Positions 1 through 8,629 of a stretch of 34,943 nt of DNA are shown here, in pieces. The notes beneath the pieces are model-generated. The model ran no database searches. It worked only from the letters and a program-made list of their open reading frames with translations, and was not told the DNA's origin. Each line of letters begins with the position of its first letter. Position 1 is the stretch's first letter. The stretch is from Candidatus Microgenomates bacterium (GTDB lineage Bacteria; Patescibacteriota; Microgenomatia; Daviesbacterales; UBA10151): positions 1 to 34,943 of the forward strand of contig JACOYE010000002.1 of assembly GCA_016182045.1 (NCBI GenBank), written 5' to 3'. The translations under genes and the position numbers were made by a program.

Positions 1-3000
1 CCGGGTATAGTCTTTCCTGCCAATGGCTTGGCTGTTTTGGGGAATGTGGGTATTGGTACTACCACTGTGGGATCTAACTTACTTCAGGTGGCCGGTAATG
101 TGGGGATATCCAGATCCTTAACAGTCACCAGTGTTATTGCAGCTAATGGAGGATTAAAGGTAAGTGGATTATCCGATCTAACAGGTAATGTGGGAGTGGG
201 ATTATCCTTAACCACTCTATCTGTTGCTAATTTAAACACTCTTAGGGTAGGTGGTTTCTCAGATCTGAGAGGTAATGTGGGGATTGGGGGATCTTTAACA
301 GTTACCTCTGCTGTCACTTTTTCCAACTTAGTTTCCTGTAACACTATTGACACAAATGCCAGCGGGGTTTTAGCTTGTGGTACAGATGCCGGGGCTACTT
401 TTGAGCGCTTTACCGCAAACGGTACATACACTAAGCCATCCGGCGCAGTAACTGTCTACGTCGTCGCGATCGGTGCTGGTGGAGGCGGTGGAGGGGGAGA
501 GGGCGCTGCTGCCTCAACTGCCCGGACAGGCGGGTCTGGTGGTGGTGGGGGCGCGATAGCTTCCAAGATATTTGATGCTGCTGCTGTGGGGGCAACCGAA
601 ACAGTTACTATTGGTGGGGCAGGCACAGCAGGTAGTGGAGGATCTAGCGCAAATGGCGGCGATGGAATAACAGGCGGGGACACGACTTTTGGCAGCCTTT
701 TAACAGCCTATGGTGGTGGTGGTGGTGGTGGTGGAAAGGGTTCAGCGCGTGGGGGTGGTGGAGGAGGAGGCACAGGTTCGGCAGGGGCCAGTGGAGCGGA
801 TGCTTCAACCGCACAAGGCGGGCAACCTGGAGATGGGCTAGTCGCGGCTGGTGGTACTGGTGGTGATGCCACTAGCTCGAATGATGGTAGGAGTGCAGAA
901 TATGGTGGTGGGGCAGGTGGAAGCGCAGATATTTCGGGTGGTACTAGTAGTTTAGGTGGTAGCTCAATATATGGTGCGCCTGGAGGTGGCAGTGGAGGTG
1001 GTGTTTCATCAGCCAATGTAGAGACTGGTGGGGCGGCTGGAGGAACCAGGTCAAGCTACACCGCCGGCGGCGGTGGAGCCGGAGGGGCAGTTAACGGGGG
1101 TGCTGGAACAGCCGGGACAAACAAAACAGACGGCCCAGGTACAGGAGGTGGTGGTGGTGGTGGGCAAGACTCAGGAACAGGTGGTGTTGGAGGCAACGCT
1201 GGAACCCCAGGAGCAGGTGGAGGGGGCGGTGGGAGTGGGACTACCACTGGTGGAGCAGGTGGCGAAGGTGCAAGAGGCGAAATTTGGGTTTGGACTGTGA
1301 CAGGAGGAGCCGGGGCTGACCTGGCAGAAGTTTACTATTCTTTGGATATGTCTTTGGAAGCAGCAGATGTGGTGGTGGCAGATCCCAATTTACCTGGAAT
1401 AGGGTTTAAAAAATCTAATAAAGCTTATGATGGTAAAATCTTGGGTATCGTCTCCACCCAGCCGGGATTGGTCTTGGGAGACGATTCCACGCCTCCATCA
1501 GATAAACAAGCCAAACCAGTTCAGCTGGCTTTAGCAGGAAGAGTGCCTGTGAAAGTCTCCACTGAAAATGGGCCAATTGAGGTTGGGGATTACTTAACCT
1601 CCTCCTCCACCCCCGGGGTGGCCATGAAGGCCACGAAAGCAGGACCTGTAGTAGGTAAGGCCTTGGAGGCTTGGGATGGTGAAGGAGGAACTCAATGCCC
1701 CAACCAACAAAAAACCACCCTTGCGGATGGCTCTTTGACGGTTCGCACTTCTGATGAAGTAGCGCTCGATCTGTCTGGAGAAACTATACCACAAAATACT
1801 ACCAATGTCAATAATCAAAACGTGGAGGTGACGAGCACCCCCACGCATCCTCCATTATGTGGTAAGATTTTAACTTTTGTCAACGTCTCCTATGCTGATC
1901 CTGATGCATCCCTTACCTCAAATTCAGGCTTTGAGATTATTAAGAAAATATTAGAACCTATTGGTGAAGTTTTTTATGCAGTAACTAATGCGACAGGTGA
2001 AATTGTCCAAAGAATTGGCATCTTTTCCGAAGCCACCATTGGTTCTTTGGATGCAGGCATTATTTTGGCTGAAGATCTAAAAATAGACGGCCTGATCCAA
2101 TCCACTGCCTCCTCCTCTGCCATTGCTCTTAAGGTTTCGGATGAGACTATCAATGTCTTTAATACTAAGGAAGCCACTCCCTCGGCTGTAGTGACCATTG
2201 ACAATCTGGGTAACATTGACACAGAGGGTACCATTTCCGCTCCTGTGATTGCCGTGAGTCAAATCATGATTGCTTCTTCCTCTGCCAGCCTGACCATCAC
2301 CAGCCATACAGGAGATGAGCTGTTTACCTTAGATAATCAGGGCAATATTGAAGGCAAAGTGGCTAAACTGGATAAGCTGCTTTTGCCGGCAGGCATTAAT
2401 CTGGCCCTGGATGAAGGTCAAACTATCCTGGCTTACCAGACCACCACCTTAAGCAGCGGCGACACCTCATATCAGGTAGATGTCTATCAGTCTTTAAAGA
2501 ATCTGGAATCTAAGGTGTTGGAGGTGGAGGAGAAGCTTAATTCACAAACTCAGCAGGCTTCATCTTCTGCTGAGTTGGCAGATGCTGCCGAGGTGGCCAC
2601 TTCTTCTGCTAATCTGGCTTCCACCTCTGATACCTCTGGATCCTTCGATTCCACTCAGGCCTTCGGCTCTGAGGCTCAGGCTCGAAGAGATCTCGCTTCG
2701 CTCGACCTCACCCCTCCTGATATCTTACTGGCCTCTGATTCTGCTACTTTAACAGCTGATTTAACAGTCACCTCCAATGCAGACATCTTAGGTCAATTAA
2801 CAGCCTATGAAGGAATATTTGAGGAATCTCTTAATTCATATGGTCAGACCACTCTATCAGATACCCTGATTGCCGGCAGATTAACAATTGACGGTCTCTT
2901 CTCCATTGATAACGGCAGTGAGATTAATGTGATTGGCGGAGCCTTTTCCCAAAACAGCTCTTCATCCGGCATCCTTTACCTTCAGAAATCTCCCCTCTCC

Positions 3001-3327
3001 CAGGGCCTGGATATCCTAAACGGCAAAGTGACTATTGATAAGTCGGGCAATCTTAACTCCCAAACCATCACCACCAACCAGCTTAAGATCAATGAAGGAC
3101 AATCTGCCGGTGTAGGCAGGATTGCGGCAGGACAAATAGAAACCCTGGTGGAAAATCCGCTGGTTGAGGAAAATTCCCTGATCCTGATTACTCCCAGAGT
3201 ACAGCTTGACCAAACCATGGCTGTGGTGGAAAAGTTTAAAGGCAAGTTCCGCATCAGGTTGATCCGATCCGAACAGCAGGATGTCACTTTTGATTACCTG
3301 ATCATAGGAGTTACACCACATCAATGA
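1..3327 (+). CDS. Giant Gly-rich fibre/adhesin-like surface protein (5'-partial)
   Basis: The frame is open from the first base, so the start and any signal peptide lie outside the window; 1108 residues are visible. In order it shows four NVGIG/NVGVG/NVGIS repeats (about bases 40-300), then a Gly-rich domain opening with a GTYTKPSG motif (about 400-1310; long GGGG runs, locally GC-rich). Next comes a domain running from ADLAEVYY to STPGVAMKAT (about 1315-1650), which resembles the Peptidase_G2/IMC-type module of phage tail spikes; that resemblance is from memory and unverified. A roughly 60-residue insert with two cysteines follows (about 1690-1860), then a Ser/Ala-rich stretch with coiled-coil character (about 2490-2700) and a C-terminal beta domain ending FDYLIIGV. 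The GNVGIGTT repeat plus Gly-rich architecture is typical of tail-fibre-like adhesins. It is a paralogue of the gene at the right end, in inverted orientation. The adhesin role is inference. Confidence 0.85.
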   Translation, partial: PGIVFPANGLAVLGNVGIGTTTVGSNLLQVAGNVGISRSLTVTSVIAANGGLKVSGLSDLTGNVGVGLSLTTLSVANLNTLRVGGFSDLRGNVGIGGSLTVTSAVTFSNLVSCNTIDTNASGVLACGTDAGATFERFTANGTYTKPSGAVTVYVVAIGAGGGGGGGEGAAASTARTGGSGGGGGAIASKIFDAAAVGATETVTIGGAGTAGSGGSSANGGDGITGGDTTFGSLLTAYGGGGGGGGKGSARGGGGGGGTGSAGASGADASTAQGGQPGDGLVAAGGTGGDATSSNDGRSAEYGGGAGGSADISGGTSSLGGSSIYGAPGGGSGGGVSSANVETGGAAGGTRSSYTAGGGGAGGAVNGGAGTAGTNKTDGPGTGGGGGGGQDSGTGGVGGNAGTPGAGGGGGGSGTTTGGAGGEGARGEIWVWTVTGGAGADLAEVYYSLDMSLEAADVVVADPNLPGIGFKKSNKAYDGKILGIVSTQPGLVLGDDSTPPSDKQAKPVQLALAGRVPVKVSTENGPIEVGDYLTSSSTPGVAMKATKAGPVVGKALEAWDGEGGTQCPNQQKTTLADGSLTVRTSDEVALDLSGETIPQNTTNVNNQNVEVTSTPTHPPLCGKILTFVNVSYADPDASLTSNSGFEIIKKILEPIGEVFYAVTNATGEIVQRIGIFSEATIGSLDAGIILAEDLKIDGLIQSTASSSAIALKVSDETINVFNTKEATPSAVVTIDNLGNIDTEGTISAPVIAVSQIMIASSSASLTITSHTGDELFTLDNQGNIEGKVAKLDKLLLPAGINLALDEGQTILAYQTTTLSSGDTSYQVDVYQSLKNLESKVLEVEEKLNSQTQQASSSAELADAAEVATSSANLASTSDTSGSFDSTQAFGSEAQARRDLASLDLTPPDILLASDSATLTADLTVTSNADILGQLTAYEGIFEESLNSYGQTTLSDTLIAGRLTIDGLFSIDNGSEINVIGGAFSQNSSSSGILYLQKSPLSQGLDILNGKVTIDKSGNLNSQTITTNQLKINEGQSAGVGRIAAGQIETLVENPLVEENSLILITPRVQLDQTMAVVEKFKGKFRIRLIRSEQQDVTFDYLIIGVTPHQ

Positions 3328-3330
3328 AAA

Positions 3331-3402
3331 AACTACCATATTTTATTAGTTTGATATATTTGATATCAGTTGCAATAAAAACAAATAGCCTTTATGGTAG
3401 TT
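3331..3402 (+). promoter_or_regulatory. 10-bp inverted repeat ahead of a Shine-Dalgarno site
   Basis: AACTACCATA (3331-3340) is an exact reverse complement of TATGGTAGTT (3393-3402). The right arm ends directly before the SD sequence AGGTGA (3403-3408), which sits 7 nt ahead of the ATG at 3416. In RNA the pair could form a stem with a 52-nt loop next to the ribosome-binding site. A weak promoter (TTGCAA, 17 bp, TATGGT) overlaps the right arm, so the repeat could instead be a DNA operator. The function is not known. Confidence 0.4.
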
Positions 3403-3415
3403 AGGTGATAATTTA

Positions 3416-5746
3416 ATGAAAGAGTCAATCAATACCTATCTCAGCTTGATTTTTAAAATCGGGGTGGTCTCAGTCATCCTGTCCACTTTCTTTCTTTTTA
3501 CCAATTTAACCACCGATTTTTATGACACACCTAAATTTATAGTTCTTTTGATCTTTACCGCTATTATTCTGATTTTATTAACAATCAAGTTTACCCTCTC
3601 CGGCAAAGTGGTTCTAATCAGAACCCCCCTGGATTTGCCACTGCTACTGCTTTTGGTGGTGGTAATTATTTCCACCTTTTTATCCCCCGCTCCATATGTA
3701 TCTTTGCTGGGCAACCAGGTTAGAATTCATGGCAGTTTAGTGGCCATAGCAGTCTATGTACTGTTCTACTTTCTTCTGGTAAACAATTTAAGATCCTTAA
3801 GAGAGATCAAATTTATTAACTTGGTGCTAACGGGCAGCGGTGGGGTGCTGGCAGCCGTTACCCTCCTTTCTTATTTTGGAGTCAGGTTACTTCCATCTCC
3901 CTGGAATGTGGGGCCTAACTTTACCCCCACCGGTTCTTCCTTCTCCACATCTGCTGTTTTGGTCCTGCTGATCCCCTTGGTGGTCTTACAGATCATTTCC
4001 GAGAAAAGTTTTGCCCCCAAACACTTAGCCTCCAAGCTGTACCATATTGTGCTACTGACCACTTTTGGAGTGACAGTGGCTCTGGTTGGTAGCTGGGCCA
4101 CTTACATTGCGGCCATTTTAGGTGTGGCTGCGGTCCTTTATCTAAACCGGGACGTTTTGGAAACCAGTCTGAGAGGGCTAACCGGACTGATTGGACTAAT
4201 TATCCCTGCAGTGGTGGTTTTGGCAGTAGTGCTACTGTCTTTTGTGCCCATCCCAGTTCAAACTCCTTTAGCCGAACGGGCCAAAAACTTTCCCAGAGAA
4301 ATACAGCTACCCTTTGTGACTTCTTGGAAAGTATCTGTTTCCGCTTTCAGAGATAACCCATTTTGGGGTAGCGGACCTTCCACATATCTATTCAACTTTA
4401 CCTCCTACAAACCGGTGGAGTTTAATCAATACAAGTTTTGGAATATCAGATTTGATACAGCTTTCAATGAATATTTGCAGGTGCTGGCCACTTTGGGAGG
4501 AGTAGGACTAGTGGCTCTTCTGTCCTTAACAGCCATGTTTATCAATATGGCTGCCAGGGTGCTACGCTTACCTCATGCATATGCCGGTCCTGCTCATAAA
4601 TTAGCTCAAGCTTTGGCAGTTTCAGGCTTAACTTTCTTTTTGATACTCCTTTTGCACCCTTCCACTTTAACCTTGTGGGTGGGGGGTCTTTTGATTTTGG
4701 CCATCTTTTGCGCTCTTAATCTGATGACTTCGGGCAATCCTTCCCTCAACCGGGAGGGAGTAGGAGGAAACCTCAAACAGGTATTTATGCGTTTGGCCTC
4801 CAATATCTCCCAAACAGGCACCAGCGAAGAAACAGTCCGAGTTGATGCTTTACCGGGGATATTGCTGGTCATATCTTTAGCAGCGGTCTTGAGCGCATTT
4901 TTCTTTGGAGGCAAGTTGGTTTTGGCAGATTTCCATCACCGCAAGGCCTTGGATGCGGTTTTGCAAAACCAGGGAGTGGTGGCTTACAACGATCTGGTGA
5001 GGGCGGAACAACTTAATCCGGTGTCTGACTTATACAGAACCGATTTGGCCCAGGTCAATTTTGCCCTGGCCAATGCCATTGCCCTGGCTAAAGCACCCTC
5101 CGAGGCATCTCCTGCCGGTTCTTTGACTGATCAGGATAAACAAAATATTCAAGTTTTGCTTCAACAATCCATCAATGAAGGCAGAACTGCCGTCTCTCTT
5201 TCTCCCCGTTCTGCCATCAATTGGGAAATTTTGGCCACACTTTACAGACAAATAGCCGGTGTGGCGGAAAATGCCTTAATCTTTTCTTTGGATTCTTATG
5301 GAAGAGCTATTTTCCAGGACCCCTTAAATCCCCTTTTAAGGCTTTATGTGGGAGGAACGTATTATGCTGTTCAAAATTATGATTTGGCCGTCCGCTTCTT
5401 TACCGATTCCATCAACTTAAAACCTGATTTTGCCAACGGTTACTACAATCTGTCTGTGGCTTTAAGAGATAGGGGGGATTTAAATGCGGCCTTACAGGCA
5501 GCGGAAAGAATGATTACTTTTGTTGAGGCCTCATCTGCCGATTATCAGGTAGCTCAAGACTACCTAAACGATCTAAAAAACAGGATTTCTCCGCCTAATC
5601 CTCCTCAACCACCTGCCGCTACTGCCTCAGGAGCTTTGCAGGAAGAAGGTTTGCCAAAAGTGGTTGATGTAGGACAACCACCGGCCAAAATAGCCACACC
5701 CGAAGCTATAAAGAGACCATCACCTACCCCATCTCCTCAGCCATAA
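3416..5746 (+). CDS. O-antigen ligase/polymerase-like membrane protein with TPR tail
   Basis: 776 residues. About 450 N-terminal residues form roughly twelve hydrophobic segments, with the loop motif FWGSGPSTYLF near residue 313 and FNEYLQVLATLGGVGL after it. This is the pattern of the Wzy_C/WaaL O-antigen ligase family, which polymerises or transfers lipid-linked glycan outside the membrane. After a further hydrophobic segment, residues about 500-710 are helical with TPR features (YDLAVRFFTDSINLKPDFANGYYNLSVALRDRG). The end is a Pro-rich tail. The start is set by AGGTGA 7 nt upstream, one of the few clear SD sites here. The short motif SLNREGVGG (about bases 4743-4770) comes from a GC-rich imperfect palindrome and may be a repeat insertion. 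It follows the fibre gene by 88 bp on the same strand, and may act on the same surface polymer (inference). Confidence 0.85.
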   Translation: MKESINTYLSLIFKIGVVSVILSTFFLFTNLTTDFYDTPKFIVLLIFTAIILILLTIKFTLSGKVVLIRTPLDLPLLLLLVVVIISTFLSPAPYVSLLGNQVRIHGSLVAIAVYVLFYFLLVNNLRSLREIKFINLVLTGSGGVLAAVTLLSYFGVRLLPSPWNVGPNFTPTGSSFSTSAVLVLLIPLVVLQIISEKSFAPKHLASKLYHIVLLTTFGVTVALVGSWATYIAAILGVAAVLYLNRDVLETSLRGLTGLIGLIIPAVVVLAVVLLSFVPIPVQTPLAERAKNFPREIQLPFVTSWKVSVSAFRDNPFWGSGPSTYLFNFTSYKPVEFNQYKFWNIRFDTAFNEYLQVLATLGGVGLVALLSLTAMFINMAARVLRLPHAYAGPAHKLAQALAVSGLTFFLILLLHPSTLTLWVGGLLILAIFCALNLMTSGNPSLNREGVGGNLKQVFMRLASNISQTGTSEETVRVDALPGILLVISLAAVLSAFFFGGKLVLADFHHRKALDAVLQNQGVVAYNDLVRAEQLNPVSDLYRTDLAQVNFALANAIALAKAPSEASPAGSLTDQDKQNIQVLLQQSINEGRTAVSLSPRSAINWEILATLYRQIAGVAENALIFSLDSYGRAIFQDPLNPLLRLYVGGTYYAVQNYDLAVRFFTDSINLKPDFANGYYNLSVALRDRGDLNAALQAAERMITFVEASSADYQVAQDYLNDLKNRISPPNPPQPPAATASGALQEEGLPKVVDVGQPPAKIATPEAIKRPSPTPSPQP

Positions 5747-5750
5747 TAAG

Positions 5751-5822
5751 TGGACCAGAGCGGAATCGAACCGCTGATCTCCTCAATGCGAATGAGGCGC
5801 ATTGCCACTCTGCAACTGGCCC
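5751..5822 (-). tRNA. tRNA-Ala(CGC)
   Basis: The reverse strand folds into a 72-nt cloverleaf. The 7-bp acceptor stem is GGGCCAG/CTGGTCC and carries G3:U70, the alanine identity pair. The anticodon stem is CCTCA/TGAGG with loop TTCGCAT (anticodon CGC). The T arm is AGCGG-TTCGATT-CCGCT and the discriminator base is A73. CCA is not encoded. The gene lies 4 bp beyond the stop of the convergent O-antigen-ligase gene. Confidence 0.95.
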
Positions 5823-5848
5823 AACTGAGCGAGCGTAGCGAGTCGAAG
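5823..5848. repeat. Repeat-like spacer between the two tRNA genes
   Basis: The 26-nt spacer contains GAGCGAGCGTAGCGAGTCGAA. This resembles the GAGCGTAGTCGAA core of the palindromic repeat family found inside rho (around 8000) and inside the GT-C gene (around 26790). It may be a small copy placed between the tRNAs. Confidence 0.45.
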
Positions 5849-5920
5849 TGGACCCGAGGGGAATCGAACCCCTTATCTGTCCGATGCCATCGGACCGTCG
5901 TACCGTCAGACCCCGGGCCC
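5849..5920 (-). tRNA. tRNA-Ala(GGC), with an atypical D-arm region
   Basis: The reverse strand gives a 72-nt tRNA. The acceptor stem is GGGCCCG/CGGGTCC with G3:U70. The anticodon stem is GTCCG/CGGAC with loop ATGGCAT (anticodon GGC). The T arm is AGGGG-TTCGATT-CCCCT, with A73 and no encoded CCA. Position 8 reads as G rather than the near-universal U, and the D stem has only three pairs (GTC/GAC). It lies directly downstream of the LysM-M23 gene and upstream of tRNA-Ala(CGC), so the pair is probably co-transcribed. Confidence 0.9.
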
Positions 5921-5933
5921 ATTAAATATAATT

Positions 5934-5969
5934 TTTATAATAATTATAACGATTATAATAATTATTTCA
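5934..5969. repeat. 9-bp minisatellite (ATTATAACN-type)
   Basis: Four 9-nt units (TTTATAATA, ATTATAACG, ATTATAATA, ATTATTTCA) run through the stop of the LysM-M23 gene into the tRNA 5' flank. The same unit occurs inside three membrane-protein genes (near 22338, 26122 and 29441). Confidence 0.6.
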
Positions 5970-7083
5970 AAATTGCCAGCGGATTAAGGGGCACACCTTT
6001 ATAGTGAATCTCCAAATGCAGATGAGTTCCGGTGGAGCGGCCTGTTGATCCCATCTGTCCTATCAGCTGTCCTCTGGAAACAGTCTCACCCACTGAGACA
6101 TAAACGTTGGACAGATGAGCATATAAAGATCTGTAACCGTTGCCGTGATCCAAAACCACCCTGTTGCCGAAACCGCCGCCATCTGGCCAGCCTGCCATCA
6201 CCACCGTACCCCCATCAGCTGCCGCAATCCCCGGAGCAGACCTATTGGCTATATCTATTCCCGAATGATACCAAGCATAATATTGGGTTAAAGAACCACC
6301 CACCGGCCAGATAAATTGGGCTCCTCCGGGAGCAGAAAAGGCAGGAGAAGAAGGACCTTGGGCCAAGTATTGGGGTTTAGGTCTGGCAGGCGGTTTTACT
6401 TGCGGTGGCGAACCGTCGGGAATAATCAGCAGCTCTCCCACCTTCAGAGTAAAATCATCAGGCACATCATTGAAGGGAAAATCAACTATGGCCTGTTCAT
6501 TGGCAGAATATTTTTTGGCCACTGATTCCAAAGTATCTCCTGATTTGACAGTATGGGAAACACCACTGACAGGCAGAATCTTTAAAATGTCCCCTGGTTT
6601 AATTGCATCACCCTTTAAATCATTTGCCCATCTGATTGTCTCTGTGGAGATGCCGAATTTTTTGGCAATAGAGGATAGGGTATCTCCTTCTTCCACTTCA
6701 TAGTCTATTATTTCCGAGCGGGGTTTTTGAGAAATGGTGGTATGAGGGTCTATCCCGTTTGACTGAGGATCAAATAACACCCCGTTGGGGAAAGGTTCAA
6801 AAGCATCTGTAAAACGTGGATCCGGCCCGCCAATGCCGGGGTAGGTAGATGAGATCAAACTTTGACCTCCAAAAACTCCCGATGTTAAGATCCCCACTGA
6901 GGCCAGTCCCACCATTGATCCATGCCAAAAATGTTTTTGCAAAGCTCCCCTTTTTAACATCAAAGCCTCTACCACCCAGTTCTTAAAACCTTCAAACTCT
7001 GTGGCAAAATAGCGGATTTTCTTTCTGGAATACCAAATTAAGGCCAAAAAAATAGCCCTTATATCATCTGTTAGGGAATTCAC
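5962..7083 (-). CDS. LysM-LysM-M23 metallopeptidase (LytM-type)
   Basis: 373 residues. A membrane segment lies near residues 55-72. LysM domains follow at about 126-170 (EEGDTLSSIAKKFGIS) and 176-222 (KSGDTLESVAKKY), then a Pro-rich linker and an M23 peptidase domain at about 262-372. The M23 metal and catalytic residues are visible: HSGID (H273, D277), YAHL (H323) and HLHLE (H354, H356). The family cleaves peptide crosslinks of peptidoglycan; LysM binds glycan strands. The complete metal site predicts an active hydrolase that is membrane-anchored and faces the wall. The start is GTG with no SD; a TACAAT box ends 7 nt before it. It lies 24 bp downstream of rho on the same strand and is followed by the two tRNAs. 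Confidence 0.9.
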   Translation of the reverse strand: MNSLTDDIRAIFLALIWYSRKKIRYFATEFEGFKNWVVEALMLKRGALQKHFWHGSMVGLASVGILTSGVFGGQSLISSTYPGIGGPDPRFTDAFEPFPNGVLFDPQSNGIDPHTTISQKPRSEIIDYEVEEGDTLSSIAKKFGISTETIRWANDLKGDAIKPGDILKILPVSGVSHTVKSGDTLESVAKKYSANEQAIVDFPFNDVPDDFTLKVGELLIIPDGSPPQVKPPARPKPQYLAQGPSSPAFSAPGGAQFIWPVGGSLTQYYAWYHSGIDIANRSAPGIAAADGGTVVMAGWPDGGGFGNRVVLDHGNGYRSLYAHLSNVYVSVGETVSRGQLIGQMGSTGRSTGTHLHLEIHYKGVPLNPLAILK

Positions 7084-7107
7084 GGGAAATATTGTAACAC
7101 ATTGATG

Positions 7108-8517
7108 CTAGACACCTTTCAAAGTCTTGAGGAATTCCTCATTAGAATCTGTCTTCCCCAACCTTCCCAAAAATACCTCAGTTCTTTCTCCCGGATTTAA
7201 AATTCCAATCATCCTGCGCATCACCACCATTTGCCCATAATAATCTTCTGAAAATAACAGCTGTTCCTGTCTGGTGCCTGAAGCCTCAATATCTATGGCC
7301 GGAAAAATTCTTCTCTCGGCAAGAGCGCGGTCCAGATGCAACTCCATATTACCGGTGCCTTTAAATTCCTCATAAATCAGATCATCCATTCTGGATCCCG
7401 TATCAACCAAGGCAGTACCGATGATGGTCAAAGATCCACCTTCTTCACAATTTCTGGCAGCCCCAAAAAAGTGCTTGGGAGGATATAAAGCTACCGGGTC
7501 AAATCCGCCGCTTAGCGTTCGCCCAGATGGCGGGACAGATAGGTTGTAGGCCCTGCCAAGTCTGGTGATGGAGTCCAGCAAAATTACCACATCTTTCCCG
7601 CTCTCCACCAGCCTTTTTGCCCGTTCCAAGGCGATCTCAGCTGCGGCAGTTTGCTCTTCTGCCGGCTCGTCAAAATTGGAGGCAATCACATCACCTTTGA
7701 TAGAGCGGGAGATATCGGTAACCTCCTCTGGTCGCTCACCCACCAACACCGCCATCAAAATCACCTCGGGATGATTTTTGGCCAAACCTTCGGCAATATC
7801 TTTTAAGATGGTGGTTTTACCTGCCTTGGGAGGTGAAACAATCAAACCTCTCTGTCCAAAACCAATGGGGGCCACCAGATCAATTACTCTTTGAGACAAG
7901 GGAGCTTTACCTGTTTCTAATTTTAAGTGCTTGTTGGGATAAATGGCTGTCAGGTCTTCGAAACGTTTACGTTTCGCCCTGAGCGTACCTGTGGTGAGCG
8001 TAGTCGAACCAGTCGAAGGGATACTGCTTACTAATTTCTCTGCATCCTCGCCATTGATTTTATTAACTTGCAGCAGACCAAAATATCTCTCTGTTTCTTT
8101 GGGAGGCCTGGCAGCCCCTTCCACCAGATCACCCGACCTCAGCTGAAACCTTCTGATCTGGCTGGCAGAAATATATATATCTTGATCAGAAGGAATATAT
8201 TTGGGGCGTAAAAACCCATGCCCTTCCGGCATGATTTCCAGGATACCGGAAACTTCCTCTGTAGGAACATCACGGTCACGATCTGAATAGCGGTCTCCAT
8301 TATAGCGGTAACCATTTCGGAAAGACTCAGAACGACTCGGTGTATCAGAGTATCGGTGTGTCGGAGTGTCAGAGAAATCAGAGTTTCTGACATTCTGAGT
8401 CTCTGATCCACTGATACTCTGGTTCTCCGAGTTTTCCGAGTGTTCTGAACTACCTACCAGTTTATCAACTGATTTAGTTTCGTCCTTTGGCTTAAATGTT
8501 TTAGTTACACGAGGCAT
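7108..8517 (-). CDS. rho: Transcription termination factor Rho with N-terminal disordered extension
   Basis: 469 residues. Residues about 12-85 are low-complexity and Ser/Asn/Asp/Arg-rich, with a repeated YSDTP motif. The RNA-binding OB/cold-shock domain is at about 89-158 (GILEIMPEGHGFLR). The RecA-like ATPase follows, with Walker A SPPKAGKTT (228-236), Walker B VVILLDS (310-316), RRIFPAID, and the Q-loop/R-loop region SVPPSGRTLSGG. Rho is the hexameric helicase that ends transcription and limits antisense RNA. The usual N-terminal helical bundle is replaced by the disordered region, as in several other lineages. Residues about 164-182 (IPSTGSTTLTTGTLRAK) have no counterpart in standard Rho and are encoded by a GAGCGTAGTCGAA-type repeat, so they look like an in-frame insertion between the two main domains. 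The ATG has no SD. A leader of roughly 100 nt precedes it. Confidence 0.97.
   Translation of the reverse strand: MPRVTKTFKPKDETKSVDKLVGSSEHSENSENQSISGSETQNVRNSDFSDTPTHRYSDTPSRSESFRNGYRYNGDRYSDRDRDVPTEEVSGILEIMPEGHGFLRPKYIPSDQDIYISASQIRRFQLRSGDLVEGAARPPKETERYFGLLQVNKINGEDAEKLVSSIPSTGSTTLTTGTLRAKRKRFEDLTAIYPNKHLKLETGKAPLSQRVIDLVAPIGFGQRGLIVSPPKAGKTTILKDIAEGLAKNHPEVILMAVLVGERPEEVTDISRSIKGDVIASNFDEPAEEQTAAAEIALERAKRLVESGKDVVILLDSITRLGRAYNLSVPPSGRTLSGGFDPVALYPPKHFFGAARNCEEGGSLTIIGTALVDTGSRMDDLIYEEFKGTGNMELHLDRALAERRIFPAIDIEASGTRQEQLLFSEDYYGQMVVMRRMIGILNPGERTEVFLGRLGKTDSNEEFLKTLKGV
7977..8021. repeat. Palindromic repeat inserted in rho
   Basis: This GC-richer stretch contains GCCCTGAGCGTACC and GAGCGTAGTCGAA followed by CAGTCGAAGGG. 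It shares the GAGCGTAGTCGAAGG core with the element inside the GT-C gene near 26790. Translated on the minus strand it gives the extra Ser/Thr-rich peptide of Rho, and the frame is kept. Confidence 0.7.
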
Positions 8518-8624
8518 GATAAAAATTTACAATGATTTAATGATTAATGTTTGAAAATTTAAGAATTGAACATTGATTGAAAATTGTTACTTGAAAATTG
8601 AAAATTATTCAAAGAGGTTTACCA
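8518..8624 (-). promoter_or_regulatory. rho 5' leader, G-poor with repeated TTTTCAA motifs
   Basis: Read on the minus strand the leader is very poor in G and repeats TTTTCAA, TGTTCAA and ATCAA at short intervals, with copies of CAATTTTCAA. It shows little potential for secondary structure. Rho primary sites favour unstructured RNA with YC dimers, and rho is autoregulated in its leader in model bacteria, so this could be a self-binding site (inference). Confidence 0.45.
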
Positions 8625-8629
8625 TTATT

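Noticed and set aside
456-1300. Pro-rich minus-strand frames and a Gln/Val-rich plus-strand frame
   Set aside because: They are shadows of the GGN-rich Gly domain of the fibre gene; composition is forced by the real frame.
5737-6004. Short open frames across 5737-6004 on both strands
   Set aside because: They cover the two tRNA genes and the AT-rich minisatellite; no coding signal.
7495-7550. Region in rho with CGCTTAGCGTTCGCCC that looks like another palindromic insertion
   Set aside because: The encoded SVPPSGRTLSGGFDP is the normal Rho loop, so nothing is inserted here.
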